Notes under the pieces: model-generated
The model's database searches: none
The model's input: only the letters and a program-made list of their open reading frames with translations
Told to the model about the DNA's origin: nothing
Program-made: the position numbers and the translations under genes
From: Flavobacterium succinicans
Lineage (GTDB): Bacteria > Bacteroidota > Bacteroidia > Flavobacteriales > Flavobacteriaceae
DNA length: 64,000 nt
Direction of reading: 5' to 3'
Assembly: GCF_001662485.1 (NCBI RefSeq)
Contig: NZ_JMTM01000035.1
Span: forward strand, 310,001-374,000
In this document: positions 16,494-23,839 of the stretch, piece by piece
How positions within the stretch are numbered: position 1 is the stretch's first letter
How the letters are laid out: each line of letters opens with the position of its first letter

Positions 16494-18362
16494 ATGAACG
16501 AGATACTTCAATACTTTATATTACTTCCATTTATTGGATTCGTAATCAGCTTACTTATTCCAGAAAGAAAAGAATCCAGTATTTCCTGGCTGGCTTTTGG
16601 TATCGTTTTTACGCAACTTACAGGTATTGCTATTTTTACCATCATTTGGATTATAAATGGAAGCGAAACTTTAAACTTAGATGAGTTAACAATCGTAAAA
16701 ACGAACAATTATACTTTTTTTATTGATTTTTACTTTGATAAAATTTCGGCTGTTTATTTGTTAATTGGCGCGTTATTAACGGCTATGATTTCTACTTACA
16801 GTAGGTATTATTTACACAGAGAAAAAGGTTATAAGCGTTTCTTTAATACCGTTCTTTTTTTCTTTTTTGGATACAATTTAGCCATTCTCTCGGGCAATTT
16901 TGAAACGCTATTCATTGGTTGGGAAATCATTGGAATTTCTTCTTTTTTGCTTATTGCTTTTTACAGAGAACGTTATTTACCTGTGAAAAATGCTTTCAAA
17001 GTGTATTCACTTTATCGCATTGGAGATGTTGGATTGATATTAGCCATGTGGGCTAGTCATCACTTATTTCATGAAAACATAACGTTTATTGAATTAAACA
17101 ATTATGCATTAGTCCATCATCATTTAGCGAGTCATACTTTTATTGGTTTCTTTATCGCTTTCAGTTTAGCATGCGCTGCAGCTGTAAAGTCAGCTCAAAT
17201 CCCATTTTCGAGCTGGTTACCTAGAGCTATGGAAGGACCAACACCCTCGAGTGCTATTTTTTATGGTTCGTTATCTGTACATTTAGGTATTTTCTTAATG
17301 CTCAGAACCTATCCTTTCTGGGAACACCAAATCATTGTAAGAGTCGCCATTGGTATCATGGGATTGACCACTAGTGTAATCGCATCCATGATTGGTAAAG
17401 TACAATCGAATGTGAAAAGTCAAATCGCTTACAGCTCTATTTCGCAGATTGGATTAATTTTCATCGAAATTGCTTTAGGATTAGACAATCTAGCTTTACT
17501 ACATTTTACTGGAAATGCATTATTGCGTACTTATCAATTACTGGTATCTCCATCAGTAGTAAGTTACTTAATTCGTGATCAGTTTTATAATTTCGTTCCT
17601 ATGCAAGAGAAAACCAACCCTTGGCTTTCAAAACGTGTACGTAATTCTTTATACGTGCTTAGTTTAAATGAATTTAATGTAGAAAATATTCAAAGTGCTT
17701 TTTTATGGAGACCTTTGCGTGCTTTGGGGAAATCATTAGATTTTCTAAATTTAAATAGCGTCTATCTTATCTTCTTACCGCTTTATTCAGTAGGAGCATT
17801 ACTATATATTTTCCAAGAGAGTATCCCACCTGAAGTAATAAATAGCATTCCGAACTTATTTGCTTTTTTTGGTTTTGTCTTTGTATTAAAATCATTTTCA
17901 GAGCGTAAGTCCCCATTTTTGGCTTGGACGTTAATTGTTTTGAGTCATTATTGGATTGCTATGGCTATTCTTTTCAACGAAAAAGTAACGGCAAGCGAAC
18001 TCATTATGTACCTAGCAGGAATTACCATTTCTGGAATCATAGGTTATGTCTCTTTATTACAACTCAAGAAATTAGAAAAACGCATCTTGATTAACCAATA
18101 CTTGGGCCATGCTTATGATCACCCAATATTTGCGCTGTTCTTTTTGATTGCTGCACTAGGCGTTACTGGATTTCCAATCACTTCTACTTTTATAGGTGAA
18201 GATCTCTTATTTAGTCATATTGAAAGCAATCAATACCTATTAGCATTTCTTATTTCTTCTTGTTTTGTAGTTTCTGGAATTGCTGGTATACGCATTTATG
18301 CTAGACTATTCTTGGGCCCTCACGTAAAGACCAATCACGAATTACCATATAAATCAGCTTAG
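16494..18362 (+). CDS. dabB: DabB, NuoL/MrpA-like proton-conducting membrane subunit
   Basis: A 622-residue polytopic protein of the complex I antiporter-like family, partner of DabA. More than a dozen hydrophobic segments are visible. Family sequences include FIGWEIIGISSFLLIAFYRE, a conserved Lys in VKNAFKVYSLYRIGD, and SAQIPFSSWLPRAMEGPTPSSAIFY. It is far from other nuo genes and directly follows dabA, which makes DabB more likely than a respiratory subunit. It would couple cation flow across the inner membrane to carbon uptake. Confidence 0.9.
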   Translation: MNEILQYFILLPFIGFVISLLIPERKESSISWLAFGIVFTQLTGIAIFTIIWIINGSETLNLDELTIVKTNNYTFFIDFYFDKISAVYLLIGALLTAMISTYSRYYLHREKGYKRFFNTVLFFFFGYNLAILSGNFETLFIGWEIIGISSFLLIAFYRERYLPVKNAFKVYSLYRIGDVGLILAMWASHHLFHENITFIELNNYALVHHHLASHTFIGFFIAFSLACAAAVKSAQIPFSSWLPRAMEGPTPSSAIFYGSLSVHLGIFLMLRTYPFWEHQIIVRVAIGIMGLTTSVIASMIGKVQSNVKSQIAYSSISQIGLIFIEIALGLDNLALLHFTGNALLRTYQLLVSPSVVSYLIRDQFYNFVPMQEKTNPWLSKRVRNSLYVLSLNEFNVENIQSAFLWRPLRALGKSLDFLNLNSVYLIFLPLYSVGALLYIFQESIPPEVINSIPNLFAFFGFVFVLKSFSERKSPFLAWTLIVLSHYWIAMAILFNEKVTASELIMYLAGITISGIIGYVSLLQLKKLEKRILINQYLGHAYDHPIFALFFLIAALGVTGFPITSTFIGEDLLFSHIESNQYLLAFLISSCFVVSGIAGIRIYARLFLGPHVKTNHELPYKSA

Positions 18363-18393
18363 CCTAATTTTAACCAACTTAATTATCAAAAGA

Positions 18394-19995
18394 ATGTCAT
18401 TAAAAAATAAACTAAATATACCTGCTGATGGACTTGCAGGATTAAAAGAAAACTTCAAAACAGACGCCATTTCAGGTTTCATTGTATTTTTATTAGCATT
18501 ACCGCTAAGTTTAGGTATTGCCAAAGCCTCTGAATTCCCTCCTATCATGGGACTTTTAACTGCCATAATTGGAGGGTTAGTAGTTAGTTTGATGATGGGC
18601 TCAAAATTGACCATCAAAGGACCAGCTGCTGGACTTATTGTAATTGTTGCTGGTGCTGTGGCTGAATTTGGTCAAGGAGACCCAGTCTTAGGCTGGAAAC
18701 TTGCACTAGGCGCTATGGCTGTTGCTGGCGTAATTCAAATCCTTTTTGGTATTTTAAAACTAGGTAAACTAGCCGATTTCTTCCCGCTTTCCGCTATACA
18801 CGGGATGCTTGCCGCTATTGGTATTATCATTATAGCCAAACAATTCCCTGTCTTGCTTAATGACGATCCAAGTTTAGCCAAAGGAAAAGGCCCTTTAGAA
18901 TTGATTGCCAACATTCCAAATTTTATCATGAATTTGGATCCAAAAGCAACATTAATTGGAATTGTAAGTTTAACCATAATGTTAGGGTGGCCATTTATCA
19001 AAAACAAAACAATCAAAATGATTCCTGCTCCTTTGGTGGTATTGCTTTTTGCTATTCCATGTGAATTGTTTATGCATTTCAAAGAAACTGAACCTGCTTA
19101 TGCCCTAGTAAAAATTGGAAGTTTAGTAGACAACCTTCATGTTAATGTAAGCTTCGATGGTTTTACTCAAACGGGTTTATTTATCAAGTATGTAATCATG
19201 TTTGCGTTAGTTGGTACCATTGAATCTTTACTTACTGTAAAAGCAATTGATTTGATGGATCCTTTCAAACGAAAATCAAATATGAATCAAGATTTGATTG
19301 CTGTAGGGGTTGGAAATACCATTGCAGCTATTTTTGGTGGTTTACCAATGATTTCTGAAGTAGCTCGTTCTTCTTCCAACGTAAACAATGGAGCAAAAAC
19401 TCGTTGGGCCAACTTTTTCCATGGTTTCTTTATCTTGATTTTTGTGCTTTTGGCAGCTCCTATTTTAGAGTTGATTCCAAATGCAGCATTAGCTGCAATG
19501 TTGATTACTGTAGGAATCAAATTAACGCATCCAAGAGAGTTTATCCATACCTTAAACATTGGAAAAGAACAATTGGCTATTTTCTTAATTACTATTTTCT
19601 TTACTCTTCATGAAGATTTACTAGTAGGTATTGCAGCAGGGATTTTATTAAAAATCTTCTTCCACTTAATTCATGGTGCTCCAATTAGTTCTTTATTCAA
19701 AGCTACTGCATTGGTTTCATCAAATGGGAATGAGTATCTAGTCGAGGTAGAAAAGTCGGCTATTTTTAGTAACTTTTTGGGAATTAAAAGTAGATTAGAT
19801 GCACTACCATCAGCCATGAATGTAACCATCGATTTTACAAAAACAAAACTAGTAGATCACTCGGTTATGGAAAACCTTCATCATTTTGAAAACGAATATG
19901 TTGCCAAAGGTGGAAAAGTAACCATAATTGGTTTAGATAATCATATCACTTTCTCTGATCACAAATTGTCTTCAAGAATGAAAGGTCAAAAATAA
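18394..19995 (+). CDS. SulP family inorganic anion transporter with STAS domain
   Basis: A 533-residue transporter with the SulP core of about a dozen membrane segments. It starts with DAISGFIVFLLALPLSLGIA and includes GSKLTIKGPAAGLI and the GGLPMISEVARSSSNVNNGA motif. A short C-terminal STAS domain (about 435-530) has NVTIDFTKTKLVDHSVMENL. Members carry bicarbonate, sulfate or other anions. Its place 31 bases after dabB makes bicarbonate the likely substrate, probably with sodium or proton symport; this is inference from context. Confidence 0.9.
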   Translation: MSLKNKLNIPADGLAGLKENFKTDAISGFIVFLLALPLSLGIAKASEFPPIMGLLTAIIGGLVVSLMMGSKLTIKGPAAGLIVIVAGAVAEFGQGDPVLGWKLALGAMAVAGVIQILFGILKLGKLADFFPLSAIHGMLAAIGIIIIAKQFPVLLNDDPSLAKGKGPLELIANIPNFIMNLDPKATLIGIVSLTIMLGWPFIKNKTIKMIPAPLVVLLFAIPCELFMHFKETEPAYALVKIGSLVDNLHVNVSFDGFTQTGLFIKYVIMFALVGTIESLLTVKAIDLMDPFKRKSNMNQDLIAVGVGNTIAAIFGGLPMISEVARSSSNVNNGAKTRWANFFHGFFILIFVLLAAPILELIPNAALAAMLITVGIKLTHPREFIHTLNIGKEQLAIFLITIFFTLHEDLLVGIAAGILLKIFFHLIHGAPISSLFKATALVSSNGNEYLVEVEKSAIFSNFLGIKSRLDALPSAMNVTIDFTKTKLVDHSVMENLHHFENEYVAKGGKVTIIGLDNHITFSDHKLSSRMKGQK

Positions 19996-20033
19996 TTGTA
20001 TTAAGTCGTTTGATTTTAGTTAGGGTTGCGATT

Positions 20034-20066
20034 GTACTTCCCGCAAGAAAATTCTTGTGGGAGTAC
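20034..20066. other. Hairpin between sulP and the DUF2490 gene
   Basis: Arms GTACTTCCCGCAAG and CTTGTGGGAGTAC pair over 13 bp (one G-T pair, one bulged T) around AAAATT. There is no T-run, so it may be an attenuating or mRNA-stabilising structure and not a terminator. Confidence 0.45.
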
Positions 20067-20113
20067 TAGTCGCGTTCCTATATTCAAGTTACATCTTCAC
20101 TTTATAAAACAAA

Positions 20114-20878
20114 ATGAAAAAAAAAATAATATTTCCAATACTATTACTCTTCCTTTTCTTGATCTTTACAAAAGCTTCTGCCCAAGTAAAATCGCAGAAT
20201 AATGACATTTGGTTCCATTATTTTGGAAAAAACATGATTACCAAAAAGACCTCAGTTTCGTTTGAAGCCGTAATGCGCTATGCTAATGGTTTTAGCGAAA
20301 AACAACAATGGTTTGTTCGTCCATCTGTAGATTACCAGTTTACCAAGAGATTCATGGGAAGCCTTGGTTACTCGCACTATAACACCTATTCTTATGGTGA
20401 TCCTGCGATGAACAAAATTAGCATTCCCGAAAATCATGTTTGGATACAAGGTACTTACACCATTGTTTCTGGGGATTTTAAATTTGTCAATCGTTTACGA
20501 GATGAATTTAGATATGTTGGCGTTGCGGTTGGACAAAAAGACCCCGCAACAGACCAAACAGAATATTCTATAGACCATTATGATTACAGAAACCGACTTC
20601 GTTATCTTTTCTTAGCCAACTATAATTTGACCAAAAAAGACGGCAAAGTAAAACTCTTTACTTTTGTTGGTGATGAAGTTTTTATGAATATTGGCAGTAA
20701 TGCTGGGGCAACCTTTTTAAATCAAAATAGAATTATTGGCGGTTTTGGCTACAATATCAATACGCATCATCAAATTCAGTTATCCTATATTCATCAACAT
20801 ATTTGGAATTATAAGAATACGATTCAAGAAGATAATCCAACCTTGAGAATATCTTACATTACTAATTTTAACTTATAA
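20114..20878 (+). CDS. DUF2490 outer-membrane protein
   Basis: A 254-residue exported protein (signal peptide ending KASAQ) of the DUF2490 family, predicted to form an outer-membrane beta-barrel. Alternating aromatic strands are visible, such as NDIWFHYFGKNMITKKTSVSF, QWFVRPSVDYQF and the closing IQLSYIHQHIW. It follows the transporter gene by 118 bases across a hairpin and so may be part of the carbon uptake operon, perhaps as a porin. That role is inferred from position only. Confidence 0.82.
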   Translation: MKKKIIFPILLLFLFLIFTKASAQVKSQNNDIWFHYFGKNMITKKTSVSFEAVMRYANGFSEKQQWFVRPSVDYQFTKRFMGSLGYSHYNTYSYGDPAMNKISIPENHVWIQGTYTIVSGDFKFVNRLRDEFRYVGVAVGQKDPATDQTEYSIDHYDYRNRLRYLFLANYNLTKKDGKVKLFTFVGDEVFMNIGSNAGATFLNQNRIIGGFGYNINTHHQIQLSYIHQHIWNYKNTIQEDNPTLRISYITNFNL

Positions 20879-20926
20879 TGGCTGTTATTTAAATTCGTTC
20901 TTTTTTTTCATCAACTAAAAAGTTGA

Positions 20927-20934
20927 TACCTTTG
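20927..20934 (+). promoter_or_regulatory. Candidate -7 element (TACCTTTG)
   Basis: Matches TAnnTTTG 25 bases upstream of the next start codon. A T-run but no TTG occupies the -33 region. Confidence 0.4.
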
Positions 20935-20959
20935 AACCAATAACTTTTAAACAATAACC

Positions 20960-21355
20960 ATGAAATCTTTAAAATTCTTAGCTGTTTTGTTCTTCTTTTT
21001 AGTCGTTTCCAATTTGTCTGCACAAACTACTTTTGAAAAATGGCCTGCTATCAAAACCTTTCACGGGGTAATGTCACAAACTTTTCATCCTGCAGAAGAA
21101 GGTGATTTGAATCCAATTAAAACGCGTTCTGAAGAAATGGTTCAAAAAGCTGATGCATTGTCAAAAGAAGCGATCCCAGCCGAATTCAAAACACCAGCAA
21201 TCTTAGCTTCCATCAAAAAATTACAAGAAGGTGCCAAAGGCTTGGACAAACTAGTAAAAGCCAAAGGTTCAGACGAAGCTACCCTAAAATCATTGACTGC
21301 CTTGCACGATGTATTCCATGAAATTGTAGGTTTGTGCTCTGAAGAGAAACACTAA
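20960..21355 (+). CDS. Uncharacterised secreted helical protein
   Basis: A 131-residue protein with a clear signal peptide (MKSLKFLAVLFFFLVVSNLSAQ). The mature part is mostly helical and has His pairs in FHGVMSQTFHPAEEGD and LHDVFHEIVGLC, plus a late Cys. This pattern could bind metal or heme, somewhat like a cytochrome c'-type bundle, but no CxxCH motif is present. I do not assign a family. A strong terminator follows, closing the transcription unit. Confidence 0.7.
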   Translation: MKSLKFLAVLFFFLVVSNLSAQTTFEKWPAIKTFHGVMSQTFHPAEEGDLNPIKTRSEEMVQKADALSKEAIPAEFKTPAILASIKKLQEGAKGLDKLVKAKGSDEATLKSLTALHDVFHEIVGLCSEEKH

Positions 21356-21376
21356 AACTTCAATTTTAATCATAGT

Positions 21377-21406
21377 AAAAGCTGTCTGTTATGGACAGCT
21401 TTTTTT
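21377..21406 (+). terminator. Intrinsic terminator
   Basis: AAAAGCTGTC and GACAGCTTTT pair over ten bases around TGTTATG and are followed by a T-run. Confidence 0.9.
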
Positions 21407-21479
21407 GTTTGCGCAGCTTTTGAAAATAAAATCTTTTCAACAAAATAAGATTGCAAAATGGTTTTCCAAAATTAAGTTT

Positions 21480-21487
21480 TACCTTTG
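21480..21487 (+). promoter_or_regulatory. Candidate -7 element (TACCTTTG)
   Basis: Matches TAnnTTTG 23 bases before the ATG at 21511. A TTG at 21451-21453 is 26 bases away, longer than usual. It excludes the longer frame opening at 21451. Confidence 0.4.
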
Positions 21488-21510
21488 GCGTTTCAACAAA
21501 AACAAAAATT

Positions 21511-22050
21511 ATGGTTTATAAATTTAGAGTTATTCTAGATGCCGAAGAAGACATTTTTAGAGACATAGCAATACGTTCTGACGATACTTTAGAAGATTTA
21601 CACAACGCTATTTTTAATGCATTTGGCTTTGATGGTATGGAGGTAGCTTCCTTTTATACCTGTGATGAAACTTGGAATCAAGAAGATGAAATTCCTTTGT
21701 TTGATACGGGTGATGTTCCTGGCGAACAACGCACCATGAGCGATTACGCTTTATCTGATATCCTTGATGAAGCCAATACCAAAATCATCTATGTGTACGA
21801 TTTCATCAACATGTGGACGTTCTTGGTTGAATTAGCCGCTATAGAAGAACCAGTTGCTGGTGGTACCTATCCAGAAACCTTATTCTCTCACGGTATTATG
21901 CCTGCAGAAGCCGGTGAAAAAAACTTTGAAGCCGATATGAATGACGACATCTACGGCGAATTCGAAGACGATCTTGACGAAGACGACCTAGATATGTTTA
22001 GCGGTGACGATAGCTTCGAAGACTACGGTTTCGAGGAGAATTGGAACTAA
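21511..22050 (+). CDS. Plasmid pRiA4b ORF-3-like family protein
   Basis: A 179-residue cytoplasmic protein with the pRiA4b ORF-3 domain: YKFRVILDAEEDIFRDIAI, then the helix TLEDLHNAIFNAFGFD and SFYTCDETW. The domain also occurs in IS1096 passenger proteins, but no transposase is nearby. The last 40 residues are extremely acidic (many Asp and Glu, e.g. EDDLDEDDLDMFSGDD), which suggests interaction with a basic partner. Function is not known. Confidence 0.85.
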   Translation: MVYKFRVILDAEEDIFRDIAIRSDDTLEDLHNAIFNAFGFDGMEVASFYTCDETWNQEDEIPLFDTGDVPGEQRTMSDYALSDILDEANTKIIYVYDFINMWTFLVELAAIEEPVAGGTYPETLFSHGIMPAEAGEKNFEADMNDDIYGEFEDDLDEDDLDMFSGDDSFEDYGFEENWN

Positions 22051-22071
22051 GAGCTTAATAGTGGTATAGAA

Positions 22072-22118
22072 GTTTAATGTTGTTTAAAATTGTTTAAAGG
22101 TTTAAGATTGTTAAAAGC
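22072..22118 (-). repeat. Left satellite arm (TTTAAAC-type) flanking the four-helix gene
   Basis: Read on the minus strand this arm is made of TTTAAAC and CAAC words. It aligns with the plus strand of 22577-22625 with two mismatches and one gap of eight bases. Confidence 0.75.
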
Positions 22119-22132
22119 TAAAACTACCTAGT

Positions 22133-22552
22133 ATGGCTACTATAAAAAGATTTGAAGATTTAGAAATTTGGCAAGACGCTAGAAGACTTTCAAAAGAAAT
22201 CATTTTTATAGCTAAAAATACCGATTTAAACAAAGATTTTAAATTTAATGCTCAAATAAAAGACTCCTCGGGATCTGTTATGGATAACATTGCCGAAGGA
22301 TTTGAAAGAAATGGGAACATAGAATTTCGTCAATTTCTGTCAATAGCAAAAGGATCTGCCGGAGAGACTCGCTCTCAATTGTATAGAATATTTGACAATG
22401 ATTATATTAATGAAGAAAAATTAAACTATTTAGTCATTGAATATGAAAAATTGAGTGTTAAAATCCATAATTTCATCACATACCTAAACAAAAAAGACTT
22501 TAAAGGAACAAAATTCATAGGCGAACATGCCCAGAACCAAAATAAACTTTAA
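22133..22552 (+). CDS. Four-helix bundle protein (S23 / intervening-sequence protein family)
   Basis: A 139-residue helical protein of the S23 family, first seen in intervening sequences of bacterial 23S rRNA and related to the Avd protein of diversity-generating retroelements. Typical sequences are RFEDLEIWQDARRLSKEI near the start, IKDSSGSVMDNIAEGFER, and EFRQFLSIAKGSAGETRSQL. No reverse transcriptase or variable repeat is nearby, so this is an orphan copy. It is enclosed by AT-rich satellite arms in inverted orientation, comparable with the GxxExxY gene at 1.6 kb. Nucleic-acid binding is assumed from the family, not demonstrated. Confidence 0.9.
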   Translation: MATIKRFEDLEIWQDARRLSKEIIFIAKNTDLNKDFKFNAQIKDSSGSVMDNIAEGFERNGNIEFRQFLSIAKGSAGETRSQLYRIFDNDYINEEKLNYLVIEYEKLSVKIHNFITYLNKKDFKGTKFIGEHAQNQNKL

Positions 22553-22653
22553 ACTATTAAACCCCTTTAAACGTTAAACAATTTTAAACCTTTAAACAAC
22601 TTTAAACACTTAAACAACATTAAACAATTTCAAACTTTTAAACAACTTTAAAC
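22547..22653 (+). repeat. Right satellite array (TTTAAAC-type)
   Basis: About 100 bp of TTTAAAC, CAAC and TTAAAC words fill the whole gap between the four-helix gene and the nucleoid-associated protein gene. The part at 22577-22625 is the inverted match of 22072-22118. Confidence 0.85.
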
Positions 22654-22668
22654 CTTCATACTTCCTTA

Positions 22669-23727
22669 ATGATCAACTTATTCAACACCCACATCGAAAC
22701 GCTTTCCATACATCGTGTTGGAAACAAGAGTCGTAATGAAGCGATCTTCTTATCAGAACAACCTTTTAACCTCAACGATGAAATTGTTCCGTTGATTAAA
22801 GAATTCTTCTTAAAACCTTTTAGAGAAAAAGAAGAAAATTACTTTCAATTTGCACACGAAGTAGATTTGGATTACAACGACATGTTCAAATTTGCCACTC
22901 AAATTTTTGATAATCCAAACAATCTTCACGAAGTTTCTAAACAAATTACCCAACACTTGTTCGAGCAATCCAATCATCCGCACATCAAGAATGGCGAGGT
23001 GTATGTGGCGCACTTGACGAATGTTTCGATAGACAATAACATAGTAGATGCGATTGGTGTTTTTAAAAGCGAAATCCAATCCGACTTTTTACAATTTGAG
23101 GAAAAAGAAACGCACTTGGAGATGATTCTACAACACGGCGTGAGCTTGAACAAACTCGACAAAGGTTGTTTGATTTTCAACCACAAAAAAGAAGAAGGCT
23201 ACAAAATATTAACCGTAGACAGCAACCGTTATGATGCGCGCTACTGGTTGGAGCATTTCTTGTCTGTAGATGCTTTTGAGGACGAAAACTTCATCACCAA
23301 AAAGTATTTGAAATTTTGTCAAAACTTTGCCAAAGATGTTGTTTTTCCTGCCGAAGACAAAAAAGAAGAAGTGATGTTCATGAACCGCTCGGTGAATTAT
23401 TTTGCTAAAAATGACCAATTTGAAGAATCGAATTTCTTGAACGAGGTTATTGATAATCCCGATTTGATTCCTGAATTCAAAAACTATAAAGTTGACAAAG
23501 GAGAAAAATATAGCATCGAAGATGTGACCTCCTTCCCTATTGCCAATGCTGCCGTTTCAGACGCTAGAAAATCCATCAAAAACGTGATTAATCTGGATAC
23601 GCATATCCAAATCAAAATGGATTTTATCAATCCAGAAAGTGCCGAAAAATTTGTAGAAAAAGGCTGGGACGAAGAAAAACAAATGTATTACTACTTAGTA
23701 TATTTCAACAAAGAAGAGAAAAACTAG
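22669..23727 (+). CDS. Nucleoid-associated protein (NdpA/YejK family)
   Basis: A 352-residue cytoplasmic protein of the nucleoid-associated NdpA family. It starts with FNTHIETLSIHRVGNKSRNE, and mid-protein VYVAHLTNVSIDNNIVDAIG and the FLSVDAFEDENFITKKYLKF stretch fit the family. Members bind to the chromosome, but their action is not defined. A strong terminator follows at 23753. Confidence 0.87.
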   Translation: MINLFNTHIETLSIHRVGNKSRNEAIFLSEQPFNLNDEIVPLIKEFFLKPFREKEENYFQFAHEVDLDYNDMFKFATQIFDNPNNLHEVSKQITQHLFEQSNHPHIKNGEVYVAHLTNVSIDNNIVDAIGVFKSEIQSDFLQFEEKETHLEMILQHGVSLNKLDKGCLIFNHKKEEGYKILTVDSNRYDARYWLEHFLSVDAFEDENFITKKYLKFCQNFAKDVVFPAEDKKEEVMFMNRSVNYFAKNDQFEESNFLNEVIDNPDLIPEFKNYKVDKGEKYSIEDVTSFPIANAAVSDARKSIKNVINLDTHIQIKMDFINPESAEKFVEKGWDEEKQMYYYLVYFNKEEKN

Positions 23728-23752
23728 ATTTTTTTCAGACTTCAAAAGTACT

Positions 23753-23788
23753 ATCCTCAATTGCCCCGTGCAGTTGAGGATTTTTTTT
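23753..23788 (+). terminator. Intrinsic terminator
   Basis: ATCCTCAA and TTGAGGAT pair perfectly around a 13-base loop, followed by a T-run. Confidence 0.9.
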
Positions 23789-23812
23789 GAGCCATAGCAC
23801 ACAAAGATTGCG

Positions 23813-23820
23813 TAAATTTG
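23813..23820 (+). promoter_or_regulatory. Candidate -7 element (TAAATTTG)
   Basis: Matches TAnnTTTG 19 bases before the GAF protein start codon. The T-run of the terminator ends in TTTG, 23 bases upstream, and may serve as -33 element. Confidence 0.45.
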
Positions 23821-23839
23821 CATTCTTAAGCCTAAGCAA

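Noticed and set aside
21511..22050. Insertion sequence (IS1096 passenger)
   Set aside because: The domain also occurs in IS1096 passengers, but no transposase or terminal repeats surround the gene.
22133..22552. Diversity-generating retroelement accessory gene (avd)
   Set aside because: No reverse transcriptase or template/variable repeats are nearby.
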